Of a stretch of 64,000 bases of DNA, positions 46,701-55,590 are shown piece after piece. The notes below the pieces were generated by a model. It was not told the DNA's origin. It saw nothing but the letters and a program-made list of their open reading frames with translations, and did not search any database. The DNA lies in contig JABAHL010000008.1 of assembly GCA_019353055.1 (NCBI GenBank), positions 34,896 to 98,895 of the forward strand. Reading direction: 5' to 3'. Origin of the DNA: Faucicola osloensis_C (GTDB lineage Bacteria > Pseudomonadota > Gammaproteobacteria > Pseudomonadales > Moraxellaceae). The translations under genes and the position numbers were made by a program. Every line of letters begins with the position of its first letter. Within the stretch, counting starts at the first letter, position 1.

Positions 46701-46913
46701 GTGCCGCTGGCACTGGGTATTGGTGAAGGGTCGGAGCAGCAAGCACCGATGGCACACGCCATTATTGGTGGGGTGATTACTTCAACTTTATTGACCTTGA
46801 TTGTGGTGCCTGTGATTTATACCTATTTAGATGATGGCAAACAGCGGTTTTTGCGATTATTTGCTAAAAAGAAAGCAAAAACCCTTGCAATAGAGCGCCA
46901 CGACTCACTTTAA
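43731..46913 (+). CDS. RND multidrug efflux pump, inner-membrane subunit (AcrB family)
   Basis: A 1060-residue proton-driven exporter with 12 membrane helices in two repeats. Helix 1 (about 10-30) is followed by the first porter domain; helix 4 carries GLLIDDAIVVRENIVRH with the proton-relay Asp pair. The second half has GLVCKNAILLIDFIKE with the relay Lys, and the MGMVPLALGIGEGSEQQAP end block. The start sequence (WLTRVSINNPVFAAM) fits the HAE-1 group nearer to MdtB/MexK-like pumps than to AcrB itself. No outer-membrane channel gene is adjacent, so the pump probably borrows a TolC-like protein. Confidence 0.93.
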   Translation: MWLTRVSINNPVFAAMIMLALMVIGLLATFRMKVEEFPNIEFPFVVVNTVYSGASPEVIETDITKKIEDQVNTIAGVKEVTSVTQQGLSQVIVQFDLNIPSDVAAQNVRDKLALVTPTFRDEVTTPIVAQYNPADAPVVSVTFRSDKMSLRELSTYLDNTVKKQLQTVTGVGRVDILGGRQRQIRVLLNPTQMNAYKVSVNQISNALRSENVELPVGTINNQNQEMVIQVNGLVKTPNEFNQIIVAQNRSSTGAIVPVYLSQVAQVVDGQAEAESASLQNGQPAVAMDIIKMSDANVIDVVDKTQQRLAEIQATLPPGVTMTVVADSSKSIRGSLNNVVRTLIEGAILAVFIVWLFLGSWRSTIITGLTLPISLLGTLAAIWTFGFSINMMTLLALALCIGLLIDDAIVVRENIVRHVGMGKHHRQAALDGTQEIGLAVLATTLVIVAVFLPVAFMGGIIGRFFYQFGVTVSTAVLLSLFVSFTLDPMLSSIWPDPDAAHQHDRLSARVSFRKRPIAWLLAGFQRLLDRLTNLYSHILAWSLRHRLITVLIAIGSLVAAFFAVGLVGKEFVPQADMNEIKVKFETPVNANLDYTQQKAAQVNAILQSFPEVTNTYATVNAMSYSGNNRVQVNVSLVPKDERTRGLDALNRAMREQLQQVGGIKVTSVAAAAMAVSGGLKPIMISIKGNDLNELQRLSNEFMQKLSNINGLVDLESTLKQPKSMVNVTINREAANDAGLSIGQIGQALRPLLAGDNVSTFKDDNGNNIDVNVRLNDDNRQTISQLQSMYLSSSRMDQNGQPILVPLSQVANFSETLGAPQINRRSLFREVVVQANTDGRPAGDIGADITKIQNEMKLPPGYSFAVQGSNKDMAESIGYATTALGLAIVFIYMLLGSQFNSFLYPVAIMASLPLSLIGVFFALFLFGSSLNIFSIIGIIMLMGLVCKNAILLIDFIKESLSKGLSRTEAIMLAGQTRLRPILMTTAAMVMGMVPLALGIGEGSEQQAPMAHAIIGGVITSTLLTLIVVPVIYTYLDDGKQRFLRLFAKKKAKTLAIERHDSL

Positions 46914-47229
46914 GCAATAATTCATTACAATTTTATACAGTGTAAAGAAACTTAAGAATGAGTAGACAAGTACAATTTTAAATTGGGCTATGCATTGATT
47001 GGGGCATTAATTGGGCTTTGTGATTGATAGCTGTATGATTGGCAGCTAAGAAGTTTTATAAATCTGTGTAAGACACTATCATATTGGCAGTCTATTGCTT
47101 TATGATAATAGTATCTTGCTTTATCTTTATGATAGATAATAGGCTCTTGATTGATGATAGAAGCCTAGCTTTGATGAGCAAAAGCAATAATAACAACTGA
47201 TTTATTTTAGAGAATTTTTGGAGTTGGTG
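46914..47229. other. Intergenic region before the OmpR-type regulator
   Basis: 316 AT-rich bases without a supported gene. Several ATGATA/TGATTGATAG-like words recur between 47010 and 47165 without a regular period. GGAG at the right edge supports the start at 47230. Confidence 0.5.
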
Positions 47230-47967
47230 ATGGAAGAAAATAATAGTGGTACTAAAACCGTACTATTGATTGAGGATGATCCAGATTTAGCCGAGTTGAT
47301 TAGCGAATATTTGGGCATGAACTATTATGAGGTTCAGCATGCCCCAACCGCAACAGAAGGGCTAGAGACGCTATTTAACCCTGCCAAATCCATTGATTTG
47401 GTGATTTTAGATTTGATGTTGCCGGATATGGATGGCATGCAAGTGTGTCAACGTATTCGTCAGCACAAAGATAGCCGTCTGGCGCAAACGGCGATTATCA
47501 TGCTCACCGCCAAAGGTGACACTACTGACCGCGTACTGGGTCTTGAGATGGGCGCGGATGATTATGTATCAAAACCATTTGAACCGCGTGAACTATTGGC
47601 GCGTATCCGTGCGGTCATGCGCCGTCACGACCTGCCGCTTCACCAGCAAAAAGAAGATAACTTAGTATTTGGTCGCTTAAAGGTTTATCCAGACAGCCAT
47701 GAAGTGACCATTGATGATGAGCCGGTGCGTTTGACCACCCACCAGTTTCAGTTATTGCATTACTTTGCTACCCACTCAGGTAAAGTACTGAGCCGTGAAC
47801 AGCTCTGGCATGCGATGCCAAACGATGACAGCAGTGATAACATCGACCGTGCCATTGATGTGCATATTTCACGTCTGCGTGCGCTGATTGAAGACAATCC
47901 TCGCCAGCCAAAACGCATTATCACGGTGCGCGGTGTCGGCTATCAGTTTGCCACTGACCAAGTGTAA
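47230..47967 (+). CDS. OmpR/PhoB-family response regulator
   Basis: A 245-residue DNA-binding regulator. The receiver (about 10-125) has LLIEDDPDLAEL, the Asp in LVILDLMLPDMDG and the Lys in VSKPFEPREL. The C-terminal winged-helix domain (about 145-240) has LTTHQFQLLHYFATHSGKVLSREQL (in parts) and the closing RGVGYQF. The start at 47230 has GGAG upstream. It is followed 112 bases later by a kinase gene. The pair may control the RND operon before it, as AdeRS does in Acinetobacter; this is inferred from position only. Confidence 0.92.
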   Translation: MEENNSGTKTVLLIEDDPDLAELISEYLGMNYYEVQHAPTATEGLETLFNPAKSIDLVILDLMLPDMDGMQVCQRIRQHKDSRLAQTAIIMLTAKGDTTDRVLGLEMGADDYVSKPFEPRELLARIRAVMRRHDLPLHQQKEDNLVFGRLKVYPDSHEVTIDDEPVRLTTHQFQLLHYFATHSGKVLSREQLWHAMPNDDSSDNIDRAIDVHISRLRALIEDNPRQPKRIITVRGVGYQFATDQV

Positions 47968-48079
47968 CAGTGTAAGCTTAGTTGACAAATTTAACACGCA
48001 AAAGGTCATCATACTTGGTCATTTATGTTAGCAAAGCTATTATAATAGCCTGTGATGACCCACGATTTTTGGATTCTGT

Positions 48080-49777
48080 GTGCGACTTAGCGGCATAAAA
48101 TTTAACAGTGTATTTAGTAAGTTGTTTGCCAGCGTTATGCTGGCATTGGTCATCTTTGCTGGGGCAATGGTAGTTTTAAGCCACTTGGTACACGATACTT
48201 CTGCCAACACCCGCCACCAAGTCATTGCCAGCCAAGTCACCCAGCAGCTAGACCCGTTATTAGTTGAGCTGCGCACGGCTCAAGACCAACAAAAAAATCT
48301 CGAAACCCGCTATCTACTTGCCCTAGTGCGTCGTAGTTTTAATATCTACAGCGATTCACTGAACGCCAAATTTGGTCTATACGATGGCAAAAGTGGCGAA
48401 GCGATTATGATCATGCGTGGGCTGCCTGCCACCTTACCGCCAAACCCGCCATTTTTTTCCTCTTTGTTTCCTAGAGATGATCCAAAACACCCGACCGAAA
48501 TTCAAGTCAATAGCCAATCAGGTTATGTGCTGTTATACCAATCAAAACTTAGTAACCGCCATGCGATTTCGCCCGCGATTAATTTATTGACAGGTACTTT
48601 GCTACTGCTGCTCATCATGTCGGGCATGTTATGGATGATTGCGCGCACCATGACATGGCGTATCAATCAGCTAAGTCGGCAAATCACCCAATTGGGTGAT
48701 GGTGATTTCTCTGCCCGTGTCACGCCCGTGGGTAACGATGAGATTACCTTGTTGGCACGCGGTTTTAACCAAACCGCCGAGCGTATCGAAACCTTGATGA
48801 ATGCCAATAAACTGCTGTTGGCGCATGCCTCGCATGAGATTCGCACACCGATTACCCGTATTCGTCTACAAGTTGAAATGATGACCATGCTGGCAAGTCA
48901 GTTTGACAAAACCATACAAGATAAAGTACAAAAACGTGCCGATGCCATCAACCGTGATTTGACGGGTCTTAATGATTTGGTGGAAAGTATTTTGCTCGTC
49001 AGTCGTATGGATGCCGGTCATGCGATAGAAAAAGTAGAAGACGTCGATTTATACGAGTTAATTAAAAACGAGATTCAGCACTACCCTCAAGCTAGCTTTA
49101 CGGGTGGTCACGTTATCATCCAAGGGCAAGCCAAACTTCTTACCCACCTCGTGCGTAATTTGCTCGACAATGCCCATCTTCATGGCGTCCCACCTGTGAG
49201 CGTACAGCTGTATGCCATTGATGATGCGGGTAATCAACTGGCAATTGATGCCCTACCAGCGATGCAAGAGAGTACAAAAGATACCGATAATCAAAAACAT
49301 ACCGATGATGAAAAAGATACCAATGCTGAAAAAGATAAGGTGGCTTTGCCCGCCCCTATAAAAGATACCACCAGCGACCCTACAAACGGCGATGACATCA
49401 CCGTTGACGCTGAAATACCATCGACAAATAGTCCCGCCGCAACGGACACAGCAGATAGCGAAGCAACTTCGAGCAAACTGACTAACAAACCAAAAAATAA
49501 ATCGTCTATTTTTTCACGTAAAAAATCTGACATTGTGCACCTGCCAGAATTTCGTCAGGTGTGTATTGCGGTTATTGACCAAGGTACAGGCATTGCTGAA
49601 GATAAACGCACCGATATTTTCAGTCCATTTGTACGGCTACAACAAGAGAAAAAAGGCTCAGGGCTCGGGCTATCTTTAGTCGCGCAGATTGTCAAAGCCC
49701 ATGGCGGTAGTATTATCACCGACACAGTGCATGGTCATACCCGCTTTTTGGTCACATTACCTATCACCCAATCGTAA
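48080..49777 (+). CDS. Sensor histidine kinase with insert in the ATPase domain
   Basis: Partner kinase of the preceding regulator, 565 residues. It has a membrane helix at about 12-32, a short periplasmic domain, a second helix (about 170-192), HAMP, and the phospho-acceptor box HASHEIRTPITRIRL. The N box is LVRNLLDNAHLHG (about 357-369), and the G1 box VIDQGTGIAED comes only at 498-508. Between them lies a polar stretch of about 105 residues that includes an 18-base/hexapeptide repeat (KDTDNQ, KHTDDE, KDTNAE). The G2 box GSGLGLSLV follows. The start codon is GTG at 48080 with GGA upstream. The ATP-binding motifs themselves are intact. Confidence 0.88.
   Translation: MRLSGIKFNSVFSKLFASVMLALVIFAGAMVVLSHLVHDTSANTRHQVIASQVTQQLDPLLVELRTAQDQQKNLETRYLLALVRRSFNIYSDSLNAKFGLYDGKSGEAIMIMRGLPATLPPNPPFFSSLFPRDDPKHPTEIQVNSQSGYVLLYQSKLSNRHAISPAINLLTGTLLLLLIMSGMLWMIARTMTWRINQLSRQITQLGDGDFSARVTPVGNDEITLLARGFNQTAERIETLMNANKLLLAHASHEIRTPITRIRLQVEMMTMLASQFDKTIQDKVQKRADAINRDLTGLNDLVESILLVSRMDAGHAIEKVEDVDLYELIKNEIQHYPQASFTGGHVIIQGQAKLLTHLVRNLLDNAHLHGVPPVSVQLYAIDDAGNQLAIDALPAMQESTKDTDNQKHTDDEKDTNAEKDKVALPAPIKDTTSDPTNGDDITVDAEIPSTNSPAATDTADSEATSSKLTNKPKNKSSIFSRKKSDIVHLPEFRQVCIAVIDQGTGIAEDKRTDIFSPFVRLQQEKKGSGLGLSLVAQIVKAHGGSIITDTVHGHTRFLVTLPITQS
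49277..49339 (+). repeat. In-frame 18-bp tandem repeat in the kinase gene
   Basis: Three full copies start at 49277, 49295 and 49313 and a half copy at 49331, encoding K-(D/H)-T-(D/N)-x-(Q/E). In-frame length changes would keep the kinase open. Confidence 0.85.
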
Positions 49778-49945
49778 CCGCTTTTAACTCTGCCTATAGT
49801 TTTGTCACAATTTTTTCGGTTTTCTACTCTATTATTCAATTAAACCCACCATTCGGCATTTATTTATTCGTTAAAGCGACTAAACGCTGACGACGAGCTG
49901 TGCTAAAATTACCTTCTTTTAGCCACTGCAAAACTTTTTATTATC

Positions 49946-50683
49946 ATGATTACCATTGATAACGTTACCAAACGCTTCCAAACCCAAGATGGCAACTGGT
50001 TTACCGCGGTAGAACCGACATCGCTCACAATCCAACAAGGCGAAATTTTTGGCTTGATGGGTTATTCTGGCGCAGGAAAATCCACCTTGCTACGCTTGAT
50101 TAATTTACTTGAACGCCCAGATAGCGGCACTGTCACCATTGATGGCAAGGAGCTGACCTCGCTATCCACCCACGATTTGCGCCATGCCCGTCAAAATATC
50201 GGGATGATTTTTCAGCAGTTTAATCTGATGGCAAATCGCACGGTGGCACAAAACATTGCCTTTGCCCTAGAAATTGCTGGGTGGGAAAAAGCAGCCATCA
50301 TGCCGCGGGTGATGGAATGCCTTGAAATTGTCGATTTAGTCAATCGCGCCAACCACTATCCCGCCCAGCTCTCTGGTGGTCAAAAACAGCGAGCAGGTAT
50401 TGCACGGGCGTTAGCACCCAAGCCTCATGTAATGCTTGCCGATGAGCCTACCTCTGCGCTCGACCCTGCAACGACCAAATCGGTGTTAGCCTGTCTCAAG
50501 GATATTAATGACAAGTTTAACGTCACTATCGTGATTGTGACCCATGAAATGTCCGTGATTCGCAAGCTGTGTAACCGCGTTGCCCTGCTCGATAGAGGCA
50601 GATTGCTGGAAGTCGCTGACGTACATTCGGGGCAAATTCATGCCACCACACCGATTGGGCAACTGCTGATTAGTGATGATTAA
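49946..50683 (+). CDS. metN: Methionine ABC transporter ATP-binding protein MetN, short form
   Basis: ATPase of the D/L-methionine importer. The 245 residues have Walker A GYSGAGKSTL, the Q loop in FQQFNLM, the signature LSGGQKQRAGIARAL, Walker B VMLADEPTSALDP and the switch His in VTHEM. MetN usually has about 340 residues with a C-terminal NIL/ACT-like domain for inhibition by methionine; that domain is absent, as the protein ends shortly after the ATPase core. The identity as MetN rests on MetI and MetQ downstream. Confidence 0.9.
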   Translation: MITIDNVTKRFQTQDGNWFTAVEPTSLTIQQGEIFGLMGYSGAGKSTLLRLINLLERPDSGTVTIDGKELTSLSTHDLRHARQNIGMIFQQFNLMANRTVAQNIAFALEIAGWEKAAIMPRVMECLEIVDLVNRANHYPAQLSGGQKQRAGIARALAPKPHVMLADEPTSALDPATTKSVLACLKDINDKFNVTIVIVTHEMSVIRKLCNRVALLDRGRLLEVADVHSGQIHATTPIGQLLISDD

Positions 50684-50750
50684 CGGCGCACAAACATTGT
50701 TGATGACTGGATAATTTTTTAAGTTTTAAATTGAATCGTTGGGTAATTTC

Positions 50751-51440
50751 ATGGCAAATACATTAACTTGGCAAAGCGCGGTTGATAATCTTTTGGGGAT
50801 GAAAGCAGAAATTTGGCAAGCGTTTTGGGAAACGCTGATTATGGTGGGTATCTCAACGGTTGCGTCAGTTATCTTTGGTACATTGCTCGGCGTCGCGCTA
50901 TTTTTGACCAGTAAAAATCAGCTCGCCGACAACAAATCGCTGTATGCAGGACTTGGCAACTTTACCAATATCATGCGTGCTTTTCCGTTTGTGATTTTGA
51001 TGATTGTGATTATTCCTGTCACTCGACTCATTGTCGGTACTACCATTGGTCCAATCGCGGCATCGCTTGCTTTGAGTGTCGCCGGTATCTTCTACTTTGC
51101 TAGGCTCGTTGAGCAAAATCTGCGTGATGTGCCAAAAGGTATCATCGAAGCGGCGTTATCAATGGGTGCAAGTACAGGGACGATTATTCGCAACGTGTTA
51201 TTGATTGAGTCACGCTCAAGTTTGATTTTGAGTATTACTACTTTGATGATTAGTTTACTCTCTTACAGTGCGGCAGCGGGTATGATTGGGGGTGGCGGTC
51301 TCGGTGATTTGGCGATTCGCTATGGTTATAACCGCTATCAAAATGATGTAATGATTTTTATGGTGATTTTATTGGTGGTGATGGTGATTATCATCCAATC
51401 GGTTGGTAATATTTTGGCGCACCGTCTGGATAAACGTTAA
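50751..51440 (+). CDS. metI: Methionine ABC transporter permease MetI
   Basis: Inner-membrane permease of 229 residues with five hydrophobic helices. It carries the family blocks WETLIMVGISTVASVIFGTLLG, NIMRAFPFVILMIVIIP and the ATPase-coupling EAALSMGAST loop; SYSAAAGMIGGGGLGDLAIRYGY is typical MetI. The start at 50751 is chosen because TTGGG precedes it and the family starts here; the frame begins at 50739. 67 bases after metN. Confidence 0.95.
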   Translation: MANTLTWQSAVDNLLGMKAEIWQAFWETLIMVGISTVASVIFGTLLGVALFLTSKNQLADNKSLYAGLGNFTNIMRAFPFVILMIVIIPVTRLIVGTTIGPIAASLALSVAGIFYFARLVEQNLRDVPKGIIEAALSMGASTGTIIRNVLLIESRSSLILSITTLMISLLSYSAAAGMIGGGGLGDLAIRYGYNRYQNDVMIFMVILLVVMVIIIQSVGNILAHRLDKR

Positions 51441-51602
51441 TTTTAGAAAATGGCTGTTTAAAAAATTGTTGTTGATGGTTTTTCTAGGAATTATGAAAAA
51501 ATTTCATATCCATAGGTTAACTCTCAATAACATTTTTTTTATACGTATGTTAAGGTAAGCTGATTGTTTTATCCGTTTATTTTTTCATTTTTGGAGGAAG
51601 GT

Positions 51603-52580
51603 ATGAAATTAACGCATTTATCAAGCCACATCGCGCAGCTATTAGCAACCGTAGGGGTTGCAGGGATTGCCCTAGTCGGTTGTAGCAAACCTGAAAGCAA
51701 AACCGAAACCACAGCACAAGCTAGCACCACCACAACTACAACCACGACTACTGCAAGCTCAACGACGACTACAGCAGCGGCAAACACAGGTATCGACCCG
51801 AACAAATCTGAAATTGTGATTGGTACTACTGTGGGCGATTTTGGTGACATGGTCAAAAACTCTGTCAAACCGCAGTTAGAAAAACAAGGCTATAAAGTCA
51901 GATTGGTTGAATTCTCTGACTATGTGCGCCCAAATAAAGCCTTAGCCGATGGCGATATTGATATCAACGTGTTCCAACACAAACCTTATCTCGACACCTT
52001 CAAAAAGGATAACAACCTAGATATCGTTGAAGCCTTCCAAGTACCTACCGCACCGCTTGGCATCTACCCAGGTAAATTAAATGACTTAAAACAAGTCAAA
52101 GACGGCACCACCGTGGCTGCACCGAACGATCCAAGCAACTTTGCACGCGCGCTGGTGATGCTCAACGAACTGGGCTGGGTAAAACTTAAAGCCAATATCG
52201 ACCCACTCACTGCATCAAAAAATGATATCGCAGAAAACCTAAAAAATATCAAATTGGTAGAGCTAGAAGCCGCACAATTACCACGTGCGCGCTCTGACGT
52301 TGACTTTGCAGTCATCAACGGTAACTATGCGACCAGCTCAGGTATCAAATTAACTGAAGCGCTGTTCCAAGAACCCAGCTATGCGTATGTCAACTGGTCA
52401 GCGATTCGCACCAAAGACAAAGACACACAATGGGTAAAAGACGTGACCAATGCGTATAATTCAGAAGAATTTAAACAATACGCCCACAAAACTTTCCCAG
52501 GTTATAAATACCCAGCTATCTGGGGTGCAAACCCTGCGACACCAGCCGCTGCCAGTGCAACCGCCTCTGCTGCCAAATAG
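51603..52580 (+). CDS. metQ: Methionine-binding lipoprotein MetQ
   Basis: Substrate-binding lipoprotein of the NlpA/MetQ family, 325 residues. The signal peptide ends in the lipobox ALVGC. A Thr/Ser/Ala-rich spacer of about 35 residues, including nine Thr in a row, links the lipid anchor to the binding domain. The latter has IVIGTTVGDFGDMV, FSDYVRPNKALADGDIDINVFQH and DFAVINGNYA, all hallmark blocks. The start has GGAGGAAG upstream. It is the last gene of metN-metI-metQ, 162 bases after metI, and a terminator follows. Confidence 0.95.
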   Translation: MKLTHLSSHIAQLLATVGVAGIALVGCSKPESKTETTAQASTTTTTTTTTASSTTTTAAANTGIDPNKSEIVIGTTVGDFGDMVKNSVKPQLEKQGYKVRLVEFSDYVRPNKALADGDIDINVFQHKPYLDTFKKDNNLDIVEAFQVPTAPLGIYPGKLNDLKQVKDGTTVAAPNDPSNFARALVMLNELGWVKLKANIDPLTASKNDIAENLKNIKLVELEAAQLPRARSDVDFAVINGNYATSSGIKLTEALFQEPSYAYVNWSAIRTKDKDTQWVKDVTNAYNSEEFKQYAHKTFPGYKYPAIWGANPATPAAASATASAAK

Positions 52581-52595
52581 TGGCATAATTGGCAT

Positions 52596-52626
52596 AAAAA
52601 AAGAAGCATTAAGCTTCTTTTTTTTA
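52596..52626 (+). terminator. Terminator of metNIQ
   Basis: AAAAAAGAAGC and GCTTCTTTTTT form a stem around a five-base loop, 16 bases after the metQ stop. Confidence 0.85.
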
Positions 52627-52725
52627 TGGTTAAATTTTATGGTTCGAATGTTTTATGGTCAAAATGCGCTAACTGATTTTAAAACGCCTAAATTAACTAA
52701 AAACAATCTAAAATAATAAAGCGCG

Positions 52726-53049
52726 TTATTCTGTGAACAGTTTATCTTCAATACTGCGACGCATTTTTTGCCCCGCTTTAAAGGTAACAACGCGGCGCGC
52801 TGTGACATGAACCATCTCGCCAGTCTTTGGGTTGCGACCTGGACGTTGGCTTTTATCCTTAATCTCAAAGTTACCAAAACCCGATAGCTTGACTTGGTGA
52901 CCTTTGGTCAACGTCTCCGACAACTCTGAAAAAAAATTCTCCACAAATGCGCGGCTGTCTTGGCGCGTCATGCCCAAATTTTCCATCAAATGATTGATCA
53001 TTTCTAATTTGGTTAAGGTTTTTCCTTCAACTTGCATATTCATTATCAT
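52726..53049 (-). CDS. ihfA: Integration host factor subunit alpha
   Basis: DNA-bending nucleoid protein; forms a heterodimer with IHF-beta. The protein has the HU/IHF fold: TLTKLEMINHLMENLG at the start, the ETLTKGHQVKLSGFGNFEI block, and the DNA-intercalating arm with RPGRNPKTGE, where Pro is the intercalating residue. Several ATG codons lie close together; 53049 is chosen for its AGGG spacing, with 53043 and 53037 as alternatives. It lies downstream of pheT, the same order as in enterobacteria. Confidence 0.93.
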   Translation of the reverse strand: MIMNMQVEGKTLTKLEMINHLMENLGMTRQDSRAFVENFFSELSETLTKGHQVKLSGFGNFEIKDKSQRPGRNPKTGEMVHVTARRVVTFKAGQKMRRSIEDKLFTE

Positions 53050-53166
53050 ACCCACCCTACTAAATGTTCCTATTCTAGCGATTCTAGTAAATACAGTCGA
53101 TAGTTATTTTTACTTTAAAATCAAAGAAAAACATTGTATCGACTGGCATAATTTGCTAGTCCAAGA

Positions 53167-55581
53167 TTACATACGTAGCGTTGCGTGATACTGCTCATGT
53201 AGCGCAGCGATGACAGCTTCCATTTGCGCATTGATACGCTCATCAGAAAGCGTGGCATCGAAGTCTTGCCACACCAGTGCAAAAGCAAGCGATTGTTGAT
53301 TTTCAGGCAAATTACTGCCGGCATACACATCAAACAACCACACATCTTTTAATAGCTCGCCCCCGACTTGTTTGATAGTATCCTTCATGGATTGCATAGC
53401 AATCGACTTGTCTACCACCACAGCAATATCACGGCGTACTTGTGGGAATTTACTTGGCGTCATGATGGTCAATGCCTGTTGGTGCATGTCAATCACCGCC
53501 TGTAAATTCAGCTGCGCCACCCAAGTGGTCGGCAAATCCAAGGCTTTGGCAATCTGTGGGTGCAACTGACCCAACCAGCCAATCACCTTGCCTTGATAGT
53601 GTACATCGGCACTTTGACCGGGGTGTAAAAACGGCTGCTCACTACGTTGATAACTGATAGCAGACTGGGCAAACCGTGGAAAAACCGACTCGACGTCATT
53701 TTTTAGGTCATAAAAATCCATCACACGGCTGTCATGATGCTGCTCTGGATGAGTGCTGCCGACTGCCACCATCGCCAAAGTGTCAACTTGGTTTAAGCTT
53801 GCGATATCACTGCCATCAAAACGCAGACCCGTCTCAAACAGACGCACGCGGTTCTGTTGACGGTTTAAGTTATATTGCACACAAGGCAACAAACTAGACA
53901 GCAAGGTACGACGCATGACCGCTAAGTCACTTGAGATTGGATTGGCAAGCGCGAGTGGTGCAGCAAAATGCGCCCCATCAAACAAAGCTTCGACTTTGGC
54001 ATCACTAAAACTAAAACTCACCGCTTCAAAATAACCTTGATTGACCAAGCTCATTTTTAGGTTATGCAGATCATTTTGGCGTTTATTGTCAAACAAATTG
54101 CTGGTAAACGCTGGCAGTTTGTTGGCAATATTGTTATAGCCATAAATGCGGGCGATTTCTTCAATCAAATCTTCGGGTAAGCTGATATCAAAACGATGGC
54201 TCGGCGGCGTGGCAACCAGATTTTCGCCTTGTAACTCGGTGCTAATTTGTAGACTTTCTAAAATCTCAATGGCTTTGTCAGTGGCGATATCCGCGCCTAA
54301 CAATTTGTTGATACTGACAATCGGTAGCGTCACTGGCGTACGTTTTGGCAGTTCAGCGGTGTTTTCGACCAGCGTGATTTGACCGACCCTAACCTTACTT
54401 GAGCCATTGCCAAATGTTGCCAATAAATTGACGGCGCGGTCGAGTGCCAATTTTGGCAATTCAAAATCAACACCCCGCTCAAAACGCTGTGACGCATCGG
54501 TATGCAAGCCAAAACGGCGCGCTTTACCTGCAATCGCCAACTGTTTGAAAAATGCACTTTCGATTACCACTCGGGTCGTGCTATCGGTCACTGCGGTGCG
54601 AAGTCCACCCATGATTCCCGCTAACGCAATGACACCTTGTTCATCGGCAATCACCAGTTCATCACCTTGTAAGGTAATGGTTTGCTCATTTAATAGCTCA
54701 AGGGTTTCGCCTTGTTGGGCATGGCGCACAATAATTGTGCCTACCAGTTTGTCTGCATCAAACGCATGCAGCGGCTGACCTAGCTCAAGTAATACATAAT
54801 TGGTCACATCCACCAGTAAATTACGTGGCTTGACGCCTGAGGCATTTAGGGCTTGTTTCATCCAATCAGGTGATGCCGTCGTGCCTGTCAGTCCACTGAC
54901 CACTTGCGCGTAATAACGTGGGCAGTCTGTGGTCTCTACGCTAACCGCTTGGCTAGCGTTGTCGGTCGCAGCTGCGGTGATGTGGTCAAAGGGTAGCTGA
55001 AATGTTAAATCATTGAGCACGGCAAGCTCACGGGCGATACCGCGCACACTAAAACAGTCACCCCGGTTTGGGGTGATTGAAATATCTAGCACATGATTGT
55101 CTAAGCCAAGATACGCTCGGATATCCATGCCAATCGGGGCGTCTTGTGGCAAAATTAGCAAGCCATCAACACCATCATCACAGTCAATCTCACTACCACC
55201 GCAAAGCATACCATGCGATTCTACACCGCGCAGTTTGCCTTTTTTAATGTTAAAGGGTTCATCCCCTTGCGCAGGTGGTAGTTTGGCGCCTACCAGTGCC
55301 ACAGGTACACGCACGCCAACGGCGACATTGGGTGCACCGCAAACGATTTGTAGCGGTGCTTCGCTATGCTCACCGACATTCACTTTGGCAACGCGCAGTT
55401 TATCGGCATCGGGGTGTTGGGTAACGTCAATCACTTCACCGACAACTACACCACTAAAGTCTTTGGCGACTTTATCTAAGCTATCAAGCTCTAAGCCTGC
55501 CATCGTCAGTTGTTCGCCAATTTGCTCAGCGCTTAAGTTTGGGTTTGCCCATTGGCGTAACCAGTTTTCGCTAATTTTCAT
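53167..55581 (-). CDS. pheT: Phenylalanyl-tRNA synthetase beta subunit
   Basis: Large subunit (804 residues) of the alpha2-beta2 enzyme. Order of parts: N-terminal substrate-binding start (MKISENWLRQWANPNL), an EMAP-like tRNA-binding domain (about 40-150, VVVGEVIDVTQHPDADKLRVAKV seen in parts), the B3/B4 editing domain, B5, the inactive catalytic-like core, and a C-terminal anticodon-binding FDX-ACB domain (FPQVRRDIAVVVD). It follows pheS by nine bases. Length and blocks are normal. Confidence 0.97.
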   Translation of the reverse strand: MKISENWLRQWANPNLSAEQIGEQLTMAGLELDSLDKVAKDFSGVVVGEVIDVTQHPDADKLRVAKVNVGEHSEAPLQIVCGAPNVAVGVRVPVALVGAKLPPAQGDEPFNIKKGKLRGVESHGMLCGGSEIDCDDGVDGLLILPQDAPIGMDIRAYLGLDNHVLDISITPNRGDCFSVRGIARELAVLNDLTFQLPFDHITAAATDNASQAVSVETTDCPRYYAQVVSGLTGTTASPDWMKQALNASGVKPRNLLVDVTNYVLLELGQPLHAFDADKLVGTIIVRHAQQGETLELLNEQTITLQGDELVIADEQGVIALAGIMGGLRTAVTDSTTRVVIESAFFKQLAIAGKARRFGLHTDASQRFERGVDFELPKLALDRAVNLLATFGNGSSKVRVGQITLVENTAELPKRTPVTLPIVSINKLLGADIATDKAIEILESLQISTELQGENLVATPPSHRFDISLPEDLIEEIARIYGYNNIANKLPAFTSNLFDNKRQNDLHNLKMSLVNQGYFEAVSFSFSDAKVEALFDGAHFAAPLALANPISSDLAVMRRTLLSSLLPCVQYNLNRQQNRVRLFETGLRFDGSDIASLNQVDTLAMVAVGSTHPEQHHDSRVMDFYDLKNDVESVFPRFAQSAISYQRSEQPFLHPGQSADVHYQGKVIGWLGQLHPQIAKALDLPTTWVAQLNLQAVIDMHQQALTIMTPSKFPQVRRDIAVVVDKSIAMQSMKDTIKQVGGELLKDVWLFDVYAGSNLPENQQSLAFALVWQDFDATLSDERINAQMEAVIAALHEQYHATLRM

Positions 55582-55590
55582 TGTTTTCCC

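Noticed and set aside
49277..49339. Frameshift in the kinase gene
   Set aside because: The repeat units are 18 bases long and the frame stays open through both ATPase halves.
49778..49945. SAM riboswitch or S-box before metNIQ
   Set aside because: The 168-base gap shows no terminator/antiterminator pair or conserved S-box elements that I can recognise.
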